From positions 1-37,305 of the forward strand of contig JAIERI010000026.1 in assembly GCA_019747015.1 (NCBI GenBank): 37,305 nt of DNA. The letters run 5' to 3'. How positions within the stretch are numbered: position 1 is the first letter of the stretch; the number at the start of each line of letters is the position of its first letter. Position numbers and translations under genes: made by a program. The DNA is from Xanthobacteraceae bacterium. Lineage in GTDB: Bacteria > Pseudomonadota > Alphaproteobacteria > Rhizobiales > Xanthobacteraceae. Of the stretch, positions 1-9,090 are shown in pieces. The notes below the pieces were generated by a model. That model had not been told where the DNA came from. It saw only the letters and a program-made list of their open reading frames with translations, and made no database searches.

Positions 1-2
1 AT

Positions 3-434
3 AACCCGCAAGGAAAACTCAGCGCCAATGATTTCATTTTTCCTTACGCGAACAATTCATTCGACCTCGTGATTTTGACCTCGGTGTTCACACATATGCT
101 GGGCACACCGATGGAAAATTATCTGATGCAAATTTCACGCGTCCTTGAAGCCGGTGGAAGGTCTTTCATCACATATTATCTGCGAACCCCTCTCTCTGCG
201 CAGGGCATTTTCTCAGGCAAGAGCACGTTCAATTTCAATTGCAGGCGCGACGGATGCTGGATTCAGGGCGAAGGCACGCCGGAGGCTGCCGTTTGTTATG
301 ACCTGACGGACCTGGAAGCGCTTTATGCAGAGGCCGGTCTTTCGATCGAGAAAGTCGTCACAACCAAATGGTGGGATGGAAGCGAGCCAACTGGGCAGGA
401 TTTTATCGTCGCCCGCAAGGCCGGTCATGGTTGA
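3..434 (+). CDS. SAM-dependent methyltransferase, C-terminal part (5' end outside window)
   Basis: The frame is open from base 3 and has no start inside the window before the conserved core, so the N-terminus and the SAM-binding glycine motif lie upstream. The visible part begins just before the motif FDLVILTSVFTHM, the beta-4 strand and following helix of class I methyltransferases (Methyltransf_11/25 type). It continues with a phrase of the kind LEAGGRSFITYYL, which matches beta-5 (usually L+PGG). It ends as PTGQDFIVARK, a common ending for small-molecule methyltransferases. The substrate cannot be told. An in-frame ATG at 69 falls inside the conserved fold and is not the true start. The next gene on this strand begins about 150 bases downstream, so co-transcription is possible but not shown. 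Confidence 0.75.
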   Translation, partial: NPQGKLSANDFIFPYANNSFDLVILTSVFTHMLGTPMENYLMQISRVLEAGGRSFITYYLRTPLSAQGIFSGKSTFNFNCRRDGCWIQGEGTPEAAVCYDLTDLEALYAEAGLSIEKVVTTKWWDGSEPTGQDFIVARKAGHG

Positions 435-581
435 TGGCCATCGCAATCGAAGGAAAATCTCCAATTATTCATGATTTTTAAGCTTCGGGCGCAGGCTTCC
501 TAGCGAAAGCCCGCTGTGCTTCCCGAGCCATTGCAGAAAATTTTCGCCGCTCTGACAAACAAATTGAATAAGGTTGGGGTC

Positions 582-1391
582 ATGATCAAAACGACGCGCA
601 AGCTGGCCCTGATCACAGGCGCTTCGGCCGGGATTGGAAAGGCTTTCGCATGGGCTTATGCGGGCAGAGGCTTCGATGTCGCTCTGGTCGCACGGCGAAA
701 GGATCGGCTGGAAATACTGGCGGCGCAGCTTTCGTCGGCGCACAACATCGACGCCTTTGCCATTCCCGCTGATCTTTCCATTCCCGAGGCGCAGGCGCCG
801 ATCATGGCCGCCCTCAGCGAACGTGGCCGCGAGGTGGACGTGCTCGTCAACAACGCGGGATTCGGCATTGCGCATGATTACCTTGATGTGCCGTGGAGCA
901 AACAGCGCAATTTCCTGATGACTATGGCCGTCGCACCCTGCGCGTTGGCATACGCCGTCATTCCCGGCATGTGCGCGCGAGGCTGCGGCCGGATCATCAA
1001 CATCGCCTCCATCGCCGGCTTTGCGCCGGGTGTTGCGGGTAACACTCTATATCCGGGCGTGAAAGGATTGATGATCAAGTTCAGCCAGGCGCTTGATTCC
1101 GAATATCGCGCGAAGGGACTGAAGATCACCGCACTCTGCCCCGGCTTCACCCAGACCGAGTTCGCCGAGGAGGCCGGCATTCAGCACATCATCGACAAAT
1201 CGCCGCGCGCCTTCTCGCAGACGGCCGATCAGGTCGTCGAGATCGCCATCCGGGGCAACGAGAATGGCCGCGTGATCGTCATTCCCGGATGGCACAACAA
1301 GATTGCCGTCGCCGTGATGCGCGCCCTCCCCGAACCGCTGGTTCGCGCCGCCATCAACGCCGGCGCCGCCAAATACAGGCTGAAGGACTGA
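582..1391 (+). CDS. Short-chain dehydrogenase/reductase (SDR)
   Basis: This 269-residue protein is a classical NAD(P)-dependent SDR. It has the TGASAGIG nucleotide-binding motif near residue 15, an Arg-Arg-Lys after beta-2 (ARRKDR) that favours NADP, the NNAG motif near residue 90, and a Ser...YPGVK catalytic pair (Ser in NIASIAG, then YxxxK). The C-terminal part, with CPGFTQTEF and a late hydrophobic helix, resembles SDRs annotated as DltE/YqjQ-like or fatty-acid-type reductases. The frame is open from 516, but ATG 582 is preferred because the Rossmann strand starts immediately after it and a purine-rich AAGG lies upstream. The GMC oxidoreductase starts two bases after the stop, so the two are probably translationally coupled. 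Substrate unknown. Confidence 0.9.
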   Translation: MIKTTRKLALITGASAGIGKAFAWAYAGRGFDVALVARRKDRLEILAAQLSSAHNIDAFAIPADLSIPEAQAPIMAALSERGREVDVLVNNAGFGIAHDYLDVPWSKQRNFLMTMAVAPCALAYAVIPGMCARGCGRIINIASIAGFAPGVAGNTLYPGVKGLMIKFSQALDSEYRAKGLKITALCPGFTQTEFAEEAGIQHIIDKSPRAFSQTADQVVEIAIRGNENGRVIVIPGWHNKIAVAVMRALPEPLVRAAINAGAAKYRLKD

Positions 1392-1393
1392 GC

Positions 1394-2977
1394 ATGGCGC
1401 AACGCTACGATGTGATTATCGTCGGGTCTGGCGCGGGAGGCGCGACATTGGCGCAGCGCCTTGCACCCACCGGCAAATCGATCCTGATCCTCGAGCGCGG
1501 CGAGCATCTGCCGCGGGAGGCGGACAACTGGAGCTCCAAAGCGGTGTTCATCGAGAACAAATACCGCACCAAGGAGCAATGGTACGACAGCCGCGGCAAG
1601 CCGTTTCATCCCAACACGCATTACTGGGTCGGAGGCAACACCACCTTCTATGGCGCGGCGCTGATGAGGCTGCGGGAAGGTGATTTCCACGAGACGCAGC
1701 ACAAAGGTGGCGTATCACCTGCATGGCCGATCGATTATCAGGACCTCAAGCCTTATTACGATGAGGCAGAAATTCTCTGGAAGGTGCATGGTACGCGGGG
1801 CATCGACCCCGCCGAGCCTGCCGGTTCGCCCGCTTATGCTTATCCCGCGATTCGCCATGACCCCGGCGTCGAACAGTTGAAGACTCATCTCGAGACCCAG
1901 GGGTGGCAGCCCTTTCCACTTCCCCTGGGAGTCGATTGGGACGAAGGGCATCCTCTCTCCACGCCCTGTATCAAATGCAAGACCTGTGGCGGCTATCCCT
2001 GTTTGTTAAAGGCCAAGTGCGATGCCCGCACCCGCGCCGTCGAACCGGCGATGGCCTATCCGAACGTCACGCTGCTCACCGGACGCAAGGCGATACGGCT
2101 GCACACCGATCCGTCAGGTAAAACTGTTACCTCCGTCATCACCGAAAGCGCGCAAGGCGAGGAAACCTGGACCGGCGACATCATTGTTCTTGCCGCCGGC
2201 GCGGTCCCCACTGCTGTGTTGTTGTTGGCCTCCGCCAACGACAAGCATCCGAACGGCCTTGCCAATGGCTCGGATCAGGTCGGCCGAAACTACGCTTTTC
2301 ACACCTTGACGGCGATGGTCTCGCTCACCTTGGCGCCGATGAATTCGGTTTTTCCGAAAACCCTCGCGGTCAACGACTTCTACTGGAAGGACCCGCGCGG
2401 CGGCTTCGACTATCCCATGGGACACATTCAGCTTCTCGAATACATGTCGGGCCAGACGCTGGAGGGACAGATCTCGCAATATCTGCCGCCCGCTCTCGCG
2501 CCCACATTTGCTTTCGACGCCATCGCCGAACGCCTATTGAGTTTTCTGGTGATCTCCGAAGACCTACCAGATCCCAACAACAGGGTGCGCCTGGAATCCG
2601 GCGGGCGCATCTTCGTCGATTACACGTATAACAATCTCGAAGGTCACGAGCGGCTGGTGACGACTTTGCACGATGCGCTGGGAGGCTTTGTCAGCCACGC
2701 CCATCCAATCAGCCAGCATCGCCTCGAATTCTCATCCCTGCTGCCGCTCTACGGCACGGCGCATCAACTCGGCACGGTGCGGTTCGGCAAGGATCCGGCC
2801 TCGTCCGTGCTAGACCCGTGGTGCAAGGCACACGACCTCGATAATCTCTATGTGACAGATACTTCGTTCTTCGTCAGCGCAGCGGCGGTAAACCCGACAT
2901 TGACGACAGTGGCGAATGCCATGCGCGTCGGCGATCACCTGAAGGAACGGCTTGGAGCCAGGGTACCGGAAAGCTGA
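1394..2977 (+). CDS. GMC-family FAD-dependent oxidoreductase
   Basis: This 527-residue flavoprotein belongs to the glucose-methanol-choline oxidoreductase family. Its dinucleotide motif GSGAGG follows the first beta-strand at residues 7-17, and the ribose-binding Glu is in LILERGE. The segment YWVGGNTTFYG contacts flavin. The C-terminal signature has His in AHQLGT and Asn in VNPTLTT, the usual catalytic His/Asn positions. A compact cysteine cluster (CIKCKTCGGYPC then C) sits near residues 195-212. It is seen in a subset of bacterial GMC enzymes and could hold a metal or Fe-S centre, which is inference. The open frame extends upstream to 1289, but that part overlaps the SDR and is arginine-rich shadow. 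ATG 1394 directly precedes the FAD motif. Together with the SDR it suggests consecutive oxidation and reduction of an alcohol or aldehyde substrate. Confidence 0.9.
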   Translation: MAQRYDVIIVGSGAGGATLAQRLAPTGKSILILERGEHLPREADNWSSKAVFIENKYRTKEQWYDSRGKPFHPNTHYWVGGNTTFYGAALMRLREGDFHETQHKGGVSPAWPIDYQDLKPYYDEAEILWKVHGTRGIDPAEPAGSPAYAYPAIRHDPGVEQLKTHLETQGWQPFPLPLGVDWDEGHPLSTPCIKCKTCGGYPCLLKAKCDARTRAVEPAMAYPNVTLLTGRKAIRLHTDPSGKTVTSVITESAQGEETWTGDIIVLAAGAVPTAVLLLASANDKHPNGLANGSDQVGRNYAFHTLTAMVSLTLAPMNSVFPKTLAVNDFYWKDPRGGFDYPMGHIQLLEYMSGQTLEGQISQYLPPALAPTFAFDAIAERLLSFLVISEDLPDPNNRVRLESGGRIFVDYTYNNLEGHERLVTTLHDALGGFVSHAHPISQHRLEFSSLLPLYGTAHQLGTVRFGKDPASSVLDPWCKAHDLDNLYVTDTSFFVSAAAVNPTLTTVANAMRVGDHLKERLGARVPES

Positions 2978-3302
2978 CTGGCTGCATATTGTTTTCGGCC
3001 CTAAAAATAATCTGACGCAATGTGCCGCCGTCGCGTGGCCGAACGTCGTGCGTGATGCCGGCGTGAATGTTTGCGAGACGAGGGTTCGGCTGGCGGCATT
3101 TCTGCCTGAGCATCGCTGAGGTCGGCGCGTGATGCGTCAGGATTTGAGCGGTCGCAGGCTCGCATGCCGTAAAGCTGTGCCGGGAATTACGCAGAAGATT
3201 TGATTTAGACCGGGGTTATCCGTCCGCACGAAGACCACGGTATCGACGGAGATTTTATGAAGATCGATCGTGGCCGATATTTCACTCTTCAAAAGGCGCT
3301 CA
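2978..3302. other. Non-coding gap between convergent GMC oxidoreductase and efflux operon
   Basis: These 325 bases lie between the stop of the plus-strand GMC gene and the stop of the minus-strand outer-membrane factor. Short open frames exist on both strands but none has convincing protein-like composition. One 44-codon plus-strand frame from ATG 3257 has a GGAG upstream but runs into the antisense of the efflux gene. I see no strong hairpin followed by a T-tract. Confidence 0.4.
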
Positions 3303-4817
3303 TCAAAGATGGGCGGTTGTTTCAGTGGTTTCTGTCGCAGGCGGCGTCGGATCGGGGAATGTCTGCTCCCAGCCTCCGCCAAGCGCCTTGAATAGCTTGA
3401 CCAGGTTGAGCGCGACATTGGTCGTGCTTTGGGCGTATTGCTGCTCGGCTTGGAGCAGCGTCCGTTCGGCATCGAGTACGCTGAGAAAATCCGTTACGCC
3501 ATCGCCATATCGCGCACGGGCAAGCGCCAGCGCCTGACGCGAATGGTCTGTTTGCGCCCTCAATCGCACACGGCGTGTCTGCTCAAGGCGATACGCAACC
3601 AGAGCGTTCACGACATCATGCCAGGCCTGCAGAACCGTCTTGTGATAGTTGATCGCCGCTTCCTGCTGCTGCGCTTCCCGCAGATGGAGGGTGCTTTTCA
3701 GTTTGCCGCCAGCGAAAATCGGCAAGGTCAGGCTCGGTCCCACCATGTATTGCAGCGAACTGCCCTTCCAGAGATTTTTGAAATCGAGCGCGTCGAAACC
3801 CGCGGTCCCATTGAGCTGTACGGTCGGGTAAAATGCGCCAACGGCAACGCCGATCGTTGCCGTCGCATCATGCAACTGCGCTTCGGCGGCACGAATGTCC
3901 GGGCGGCGTCTGGCGAGCTCAGAGGGTACGCCGAGCGGCACAAGCGGCGGGGTAATCGCCATCGCACGCGGCTGTATAAGCGCAGCGCCCAGCGCTCCGG
4001 GCGGCTCGTCCAGAAGCAGGCTGAGCGCGTTGATATATTCGGATTCCTGCTGCTGCAGCGCTGGAATCTGCGCGCGTACGCCCTCGACCTGCGCGGCGGC
4101 ATTCTGAACATCGAGACCGTTCTGCAGGCCTCGCTGTTGACGCTCCTGCGCGAGCTGGAGAACATCGCGCCCGACTTTTATATTGCCCTGCGCGATCCTG
4201 ATTTGGGTCTGAACCCCGCGAAGCTGAATGTAGTCGCGCGCAACTTCAGCCAGACTTGAAACAAGCACATCGCGCCGCTGGTCCGCGGCCTGATCGACCT
4301 GCGCATCGGCCGCTTCGACCTGCCGGCGCACTTTGCCCCACAGATCGAGCTCCCAGGAAGCGTCGAAACCGGCATTGTAATCGTTGATCGCCGAGATCGA
4401 TGGTGCAGAGCCGCCGGGCGCGAGACTGCCGAGCAGACTGACGATGCCATTATTGCTGTAAAGTTCGCGTGTGTATTTGGCATCGCCGTTGATCGACGGG
4501 AACTGGGCCGCTGCCGCCACCCCTCTCTGGAACCGGCTTTGCGCGAGACGAACGGTCGCGGTCTGCACATCGAGATTGACCTCGGCCACGCGGTTCTCGA
4601 GTTTGGTCAGGATCGGATCGCGAAACACCGCCCACCAGTTCGGATCCGTTGGCGGCGGCAACGGCGCATCGGGATTGACCGGGCCAGCGTCGCCATAAAA
4701 CGATTGCTCCGGCAAGTGTGAGTCCGGCTGCACGAAGTCGGGCCCGACCATGCAGCCCGTGAGCAACAGCGGCGCGATCAGCGCAGCGAGATATCCTGCT
4801 CCGCCGTCTGTGCTCAT
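3303..4817 (-). CDS. Outer-membrane efflux lipoprotein, NodT/OprM (RND/MFS outer-membrane factor) family
   Basis: This 504-residue TolC-superfamily channel is of the lipoprotein type. From ATG 4817 it has a short signal peptide ending in the lipobox LLLTGC near residue 23, followed by MVGPDFVQP, the family's usual post-lipid start. Two repeats of long amphipathic helices follow. The motif ELARRRPDIRAAEAQLHDATA, typical of the second repeat, is near the middle, and a late RYGDGVTDFLSVLDAER matches the NodT family ending. The frame is open up to 4904, but that part overlaps the pump gene. ATG 4817 shares one base with the pump's TGA (TGATG), which implies translational coupling. It should form the outer-membrane exit duct for the EmrA/EmrB-like pair encoded just upstream in the same operon. 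Confidence 0.93.
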   Translation of the reverse strand: MSTDGGAGYLAALIAPLLLTGCMVGPDFVQPDSHLPEQSFYGDAGPVNPDAPLPPPTDPNWWAVFRDPILTKLENRVAEVNLDVQTATVRLAQSRFQRGVAAAAQFPSINGDAKYTRELYSNNGIVSLLGSLAPGGSAPSISAINDYNAGFDASWELDLWGKVRRQVEAADAQVDQAADQRRDVLVSSLAEVARDYIQLRGVQTQIRIAQGNIKVGRDVLQLAQERQQRGLQNGLDVQNAAAQVEGVRAQIPALQQQESEYINALSLLLDEPPGALGAALIQPRAMAITPPLVPLGVPSELARRRPDIRAAEAQLHDATATIGVAVGAFYPTVQLNGTAGFDALDFKNLWKGSSLQYMVGPSLTLPIFAGGKLKSTLHLREAQQQEAAINYHKTVLQAWHDVVNALVAYRLEQTRRVRLRAQTDHSRQALALARARYGDGVTDFLSVLDAERTLLQAEQQYAQSTTNVALNLVKLFKALGGGWEQTFPDPTPPATETTETTAHL

Positions 4818-6406
4818 CAGTGCCCTCCTCCGCCTCGCGTACCGCCCATCTTCGGCGATAACAAGAAGCAGAACGGAACCATCAGAAAGGCAACGATCGA
4901 ACAATAGAAAAACACATCGGAGTAAGCGAGCACCGCGATCTGCGTGCGGAACGACAAGTAGACTCGCCCCACCGCGATGTCATGGGCCGCGCTGCCGACA
5001 CGGCCCATCGCCCGCAACGCCTGTTCATAGGTGGCAATCAGCGCTTGGAAGGGCTGATGGAAAGGTGTCGCCCATTGCGACAGATAATTTTGATGGACCT
5101 GTGAGCGCTGCGTGATCTGCGCAGTCGAGAGCGAAATTCCGATCGAGCCGAACACGTTGCGGAACATGGAAAACAATGCCGCGCCATCGCCATTGAGTTC
5201 GCGCGGCAACGTCGTATAGGCCACCGTGCTGACCGGCACGAACAAAAACGCAAGCGACGCGGTTTGAAATATACGCATGATCATAAGCGTCTTGAAATCG
5301 ATGTTAGGCACGAGACCGCTTGAATACCAAAGGCCCGCGCCCATGATCGTGAAACCCAGCGCGATGATGTAGCGGGTTTGCAGCACTGTCATCAGCTTGC
5401 CGACAATCGGGATCAGGATAATGACGGCGATACCGCCCGGCGACAGAATGAGGCCGGCCCACGTTGCCGTGTAATTCAGAGTCGTTTGTGCGAATTGTGG
5501 AATAATCACGGCGCTTGCATAAAGAACCGCGCCGACGGCGCTGATCATGGCGCAGCCGGCCGCGAAATTGCGGTCCTTGAATACGTCAAGATTGACAATC
5601 GGCTTTTTCGCGATCAGCAACCAGCCGATCGCGCCGAGTATCCCCAGAAACGCCAACAGCGCCATCAGACAGATGAAGTTCGATTCGAACCAAGCATCGT
5701 CCTCGCCGCGATCCATCATGATCTGAAAACAGCCGAGGCCAAGCGTGATCAGTGATAAGCCGATATAGTCAATGCCCCGCGCTCTCTTGTTTTTCTCCCA
5801 AGGAGGGTCTTCGACGAGAATTGACACAAGAAAAACCGCCAGAATTCCGACCGGCACGTTGACGAAAAAAATCCATCGCCATGTCACCTGATCGGTGATG
5901 TAACCGCCGAGCGTCGGGCCCAGCACCGGCGCGACAATCGTCGCGACGGCGGTCACGCCGAAAGCTGCGCCGCGTTTCGCCGGCGGAAATGTATCGAGAA
6001 TGATCGATTGCTGATTGGGCTGCAGTCCGCCGCCAAAGAATCCCTGCAGCATCCGGAACAAAATGAGCTGACCGAGGCTTTGTGAAATGCCGCACAAAAA
6101 CGAGCAAACCGTAAACATGCCGATGCAGATCATGAAGTAACGCTTGCGGCCGAGCACATCACCGAGCCAGCCCGAAATCGTCAGCACGATGCCGTTGGCG
6201 ACGAGATACGACGTCAATGCCCATGTCGCCTCATCGGCGCTCGACGACAGGCTGCCGGCGATATGAGGCAACGCGACATTAACGATCGTGGTGTCGAGAA
6301 TTTCCATGAACGCGGCAAGCGTTACCACCACCGCGATCAGCCACGGATTATGGGCCGGCTTCCAGCTGTCGCGGGTGGCCGGTGCTGCTGCGTCCGCTGC
6401 ACTCAT
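4817..6406 (-). CDS. MFS multidrug efflux pump, DHA2 (EmrB/QacA) family
   Basis: This 529-residue, 14-helix proton antiporter is of the DHA2 family. Visible marks are the N-terminal helix with ETLDTTIVNVALP-like wording (here MEILDTTIVNVALPHIAG), motif A as GWLGDVLGRKRYF after helix 2, and motif C as PVLGPTLGGY in helix 5 followed by WRWIFFVNVP. It would export amphipathic drugs, bile-salt-like compounds or plant phenolics across the inner membrane into the adaptor/channel complex. Its ATG lies in the ATGA overlap with the adaptor stop (6403-6406), and its own stop overlaps the start of the outer-membrane factor. The three genes therefore form a tightly coupled operon. No dedicated regulator gene is adjacent. 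Confidence 0.95.
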   Translation of the reverse strand: MSAADAAAPATRDSWKPAHNPWLIAVVVTLAAFMEILDTTIVNVALPHIAGSLSSSADEATWALTSYLVANGIVLTISGWLGDVLGRKRYFMICIGMFTVCSFLCGISQSLGQLILFRMLQGFFGGGLQPNQQSIILDTFPPAKRGAAFGVTAVATIVAPVLGPTLGGYITDQVTWRWIFFVNVPVGILAVFLVSILVEDPPWEKNKRARGIDYIGLSLITLGLGCFQIMMDRGEDDAWFESNFICLMALLAFLGILGAIGWLLIAKKPIVNLDVFKDRNFAAGCAMISAVGAVLYASAVIIPQFAQTTLNYTATWAGLILSPGGIAVIILIPIVGKLMTVLQTRYIIALGFTIMGAGLWYSSGLVPNIDFKTLMIMRIFQTASLAFLFVPVSTVAYTTLPRELNGDGAALFSMFRNVFGSIGISLSTAQITQRSQVHQNYLSQWATPFHQPFQALIATYEQALRAMGRVGSAAHDIAVGRVYLSFRTQIAVLAYSDVFFYCSIVAFLMVPFCFLLSPKMGGTRGGGGH

Positions 6407-7593
6407 TTTACGGTCACTAAAGGCACAACCGAAATGCCTAGCGGGAGAGGAATCTGAGGATCGAGCCCACTGTCGATCACGATCTTCACCGGCACGCGCT
6501 GAACCACTTTAACGAAGTTGCCGGTCGCATTTTCCGGTGGAAAGGCCGTGAACTTCGTTCCCGAGCCGAGTTGTATGCTGTCTACATGACCACGTAGATC
6601 GAGCGCGGGATAAGCATCGACGTTGATTGCAACCAATTGGCCCGGCCGCATGTAGGCAAGCTGGCTTTCCTTGAAGTTCGCGGTGATCCAGACTTCGGGC
6701 GAGACAATCGAAAAAACCTGCTGACCCGGCGCGACGTATGTGCCCTTTTCGACATTTCGCTTCGTGATCCAGCCGTCCTGCGGTGCTGTAATGACCGTCC
6801 AGGACAGATTGAGGTTGGCCTGATCGAGTCTTGCCTGCGCCTGCTCGATCTGTCCCTTGAGCTGGCCGACCTGCGCGTCGGTCTCACCGATACGCTGTGG
6901 CACTGGCGAGTTTTGCGCGACCTGAGCTTCGGCCAGCATGAACTGAGCTTCCGCCTGCTTGAGCGCCGCCGTTGCCGCGTCAACCTCCTGCTGTGACGTC
7001 GCCGGTTTGGAGAGCGATTTCTGCCGGTCGTAGTCGGCTTGAGCCTTGATAAGGCTTGCCTTGGCGTTCGCCAACTGGGCCTGCGCCTGTTGAAGTTGCG
7101 CCGGAAAATTCTTGCGGGCGATTTCAGCGCCGAATTGCTGACCTTCATACTGCGCCTTCGCAGTCGCCAATGCACCCTCCGCCTGTTCGCGATCGATCTC
7201 GTATTGCCGGGGATCGATATGAATGAGCGGCTGGCCTTGTTTGACGAATTGATTATCGTTCACATCAAGCGATACGACAATTCCCGAAACCTGCGGCGCA
7301 ATCGTGATTGCGCGTCCGTCGGTATAGGCGTCGTCGGTGCTTTCGAGATTTCGCGTCATCAACCACCAGATCAAGCCACCAAGAATCAGGACTGCGGCAA
7401 TGCCGATTCCGATGCGGATGATGAATGGCCGCCGTTTCCTGCGCACCTCTTCCCCTTCGCGAATCTTGGCATCCTGGTCTGCGTTGGCCTTCGACGTGGC
7501 GTTCTGGCTGACTGGTGCCTCTGACGGATTCGCCCCGGCTTTGTCTTTTCCGCTGTCTTTTTCAACACCTGTTTCAGACGAGCGATCGGACAT
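6403..7593 (-). CDS. HlyD/EmrA-family membrane-fusion adaptor of the efflux system
   Basis: This 396-residue periplasmic adaptor has a cytoplasmic hydrophilic tail of about 45 residues rich in Ser, Lys and Glu. One membrane helix follows (IGIAAVLILGGLIWWLM, near residues 47-68), then the biotinyl-lipoyl half motif with TDDAYTDGRAITIAPQVSG, a typical EmrA phrase. A long Ala/Gln-rich coiled-coil hairpin spans about residues 125-265, and the second lipoyl half and beta-barrel contain GTYVAPGQQVFSIV. It bridges the EmrB-like pump to the outer-membrane channel. An in-frame TTG lies one codon upstream, but ATG 7593 is the natural start. A good Shine-Dalgarno sequence is not obvious. It is the first gene of the operon, so the promoter should lie in 7594-7752. 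Confidence 0.93.
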   Translation of the reverse strand: MSDRSSETGVEKDSGKDKAGANPSEAPVSQNATSKANADQDAKIREGEEVRRKRRPFIIRIGIGIAAVLILGGLIWWLMTRNLESTDDAYTDGRAITIAPQVSGIVVSLDVNDNQFVKQGQPLIHIDPRQYEIDREQAEGALATAKAQYEGQQFGAEIARKNFPAQLQQAQAQLANAKASLIKAQADYDRQKSLSKPATSQQEVDAATAALKQAEAQFMLAEAQVAQNSPVPQRIGETDAQVGQLKGQIEQAQARLDQANLNLSWTVITAPQDGWITKRNVEKGTYVAPGQQVFSIVSPEVWITANFKESQLAYMRPGQLVAINVDAYPALDLRGHVDSIQLGSGTKFTAFPPENATGNFVKVVQRVPVKIVIDSGLDPQIPLPLGISVVPLVTVK

Positions 7594-7752
7594 CAAGAAG
7601 ACCCAATAAAAGCAGCCAGGTTAGTGGAAATGCATTTGCTCAATTCGAGCGACCCATGAAATAATTTCAGAAAAACATAAGTCGCGGTAGCCCTGAAATG
7701 ACGTGCCTGAACTGCGGTTCCACAAACCGCTAAACCGCCTTGCCCGCCGTCT

Positions 7753-9072
7753 TCAGTTACCGGTTTTAGAACGCGTTTCCGGCATCACCAGCCAGATCAC
7801 GAGCAGCCCTGCCGCAGCAATCCCTGCAAGTCCCGTGAAAGCGATGCCGCTGCCGAAGCTGTCACTTACATAGCCGGCCAACACGGTGCTCAGCGAAGCA
7901 CCGATACCGCTGGCGGTGCCAACAATGCCTTGCGCAAGATTGAAGTGGCCGCTTCCGAATGCAGCGTCCGCGACAATCAACGGAATCATGACAGCAAACA
8001 CTGCGGCCGTGATGCCATCGAAAACCTGGACTGCGACGAGCAGATAGGGATCGCTCACGATGGCGAACAGCACGCCTCGGATTGTCAGTGCGGCAAAGCC
8101 CAGCAGCAACAGCGGCCGCCGTCCCCATTGCTGCGCCCGGCGTCCAACTGACGGAGACGCCAACGCGACAATGGCTTGCGGCACGATGATACAGGCGGCG
8201 ATCAACACGGGCGCCCACTGGCTTGACCGGGTCGTCACAACGCCCGCCATCAGCGGAAGCATGGCGGTGTTAGCAAGCTGTAGCAGCAACACGCTGCCTG
8301 CGAAGATTGATAATGGGCGCCGCCGTAACAAACCGATTACGCTCGTTGCGTTGGCATCAGCCTCGTTGCACGCCGGCGCGCCCCGCGCTCGCGCCAAATG
8401 AATCTCGTTCTTGCGAATCATGGAGAGCGCGATGAGGGTCGGCACTACCAGCATGAATGTGACGAGGAACACTGCCCTGCTGGACAGCAGATAGCCGACC
8501 GCACCCATGAGAACCGCTGCAAAGCCGTTGCCAAGCGATGCGAAGCGGGCGTTGCGGCCGAACCGTTCGCCAACGGCAAGCGGTCCGACAAGGCCGAGAC
8601 TGATCGCGGCGATCAGAGGGCCCAGCACACAACTCGCAACGGCGTGCAGTGTCGCCGCCGCTGCGACTACCAAAAAGATCGGCCACGCTGCATATCCCAG
8701 CGCGCTCATCCCAATCGCCGCGACCGCAGCGCCGGCAACCAACCGCACCGAGCGGACGGCGTCGACGATGGCCCCTCCTGGCATTTGCCCAATCAGCGCG
8801 ACCAACCCGCCGATCGACAGAACAAAGCCGATTTCGACCTGTGTCCATTTCTGGGTCGTCAAATAGACAGCAACGAACGGACCGAATCCGGTTTGTACAT
8901 CCGCTAGAAAAAAGATGAACCAATCGAGACCGCGTAAGCTCGCACGCGACGGCGATGGAAATGGCTGGCGCGGCTCCGGTTCGGATGGTGGCCGCGGAAC
9001 ATCTTCACCAGCGGTCAACCGGTCACGGCCACTGTCAATCCGGATGAACGATTGTCGCCGTGAGTACGCCAC
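7753..9072 (-). CDS. MFS transporter (MFS_1)
   Basis: This 439-residue membrane protein has about 12 hydrophobic segments after a polar N-terminal tail of about 45 residues rich in Pro, Arg and Ser. Helix 1 begins with GLDWFIFFLADVQTGFGPFVAVYL. The loop after helix 2 holds PGGAIVDAVRSVR, a weak form of the MFS A motif, and the C-half repeats it around RRAQQWGRRPLLLLG. Substrate unknown. It is not close to sugar-specific MFS families by eye. It starts with GTG at 9072, supported by GGAGAG six bases upstream. It follows the PRC-barrel gene by only 18 bases, so the two are almost certainly co-transcribed. A 6-bp-stem hairpin without a T-tract lies about 22 bases past the stop (7714-7730) and might end the transcript. 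Confidence 0.85.
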   Translation of the reverse strand: MAYSRRQSFIRIDSGRDRLTAGEDVPRPPSEPEPRQPFPSPSRASLRGLDWFIFFLADVQTGFGPFVAVYLTTQKWTQVEIGFVLSIGGLVALIGQMPGGAIVDAVRSVRLVAGAAVAAIGMSALGYAAWPIFLVVAAAATLHAVASCVLGPLIAAISLGLVGPLAVGERFGRNARFASLGNGFAAVLMGAVGYLLSSRAVFLVTFMLVVPTLIALSMIRKNEIHLARARGAPACNEADANATSVIGLLRRRPLSIFAGSVLLLQLANTAMLPLMAGVVTTRSSQWAPVLIAACIIVPQAIVALASPSVGRRAQQWGRRPLLLLGFAALTIRGVLFAIVSDPYLLVAVQVFDGITAAVFAVMIPLIVADAAFGSGHFNLAQGIVGTASGIGASLSTVLAGYVSDSFGSGIAFTGLAGIAAAGLLVIWLVMPETRSKTGN

Positions 9073-9090
9073 GTAATCTCTCCAGGATGT

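Noticed and set aside
1289-1393. N-terminal extension of the GMC oxidoreductase from ATG 1289
   Set aside because: This part overlaps the SDR coding sequence and is arginine-rich; the FAD-binding strand starts right after ATG 1394.
3257-3391. 44-codon plus-strand ORF with a GGAG before its ATG
   Set aside because: Two thirds of it is antisense to the efflux gene and the product resembles nothing. The ribosome-binding match alone is not enough.
3429-4259. 276-codon plus-strand frame antisense to the outer-membrane efflux factor
   Set aside because: The opposite strand encodes a complete lipoprotein channel with all family marks; this frame is arginine-rich noise.
7714-7730. Hairpin GCGGTT/AACCGC after the MFS gene as a terminator
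   Set aside because: Only 6 bp of stem and no T-tract on the minus strand, so it is too weak to call.
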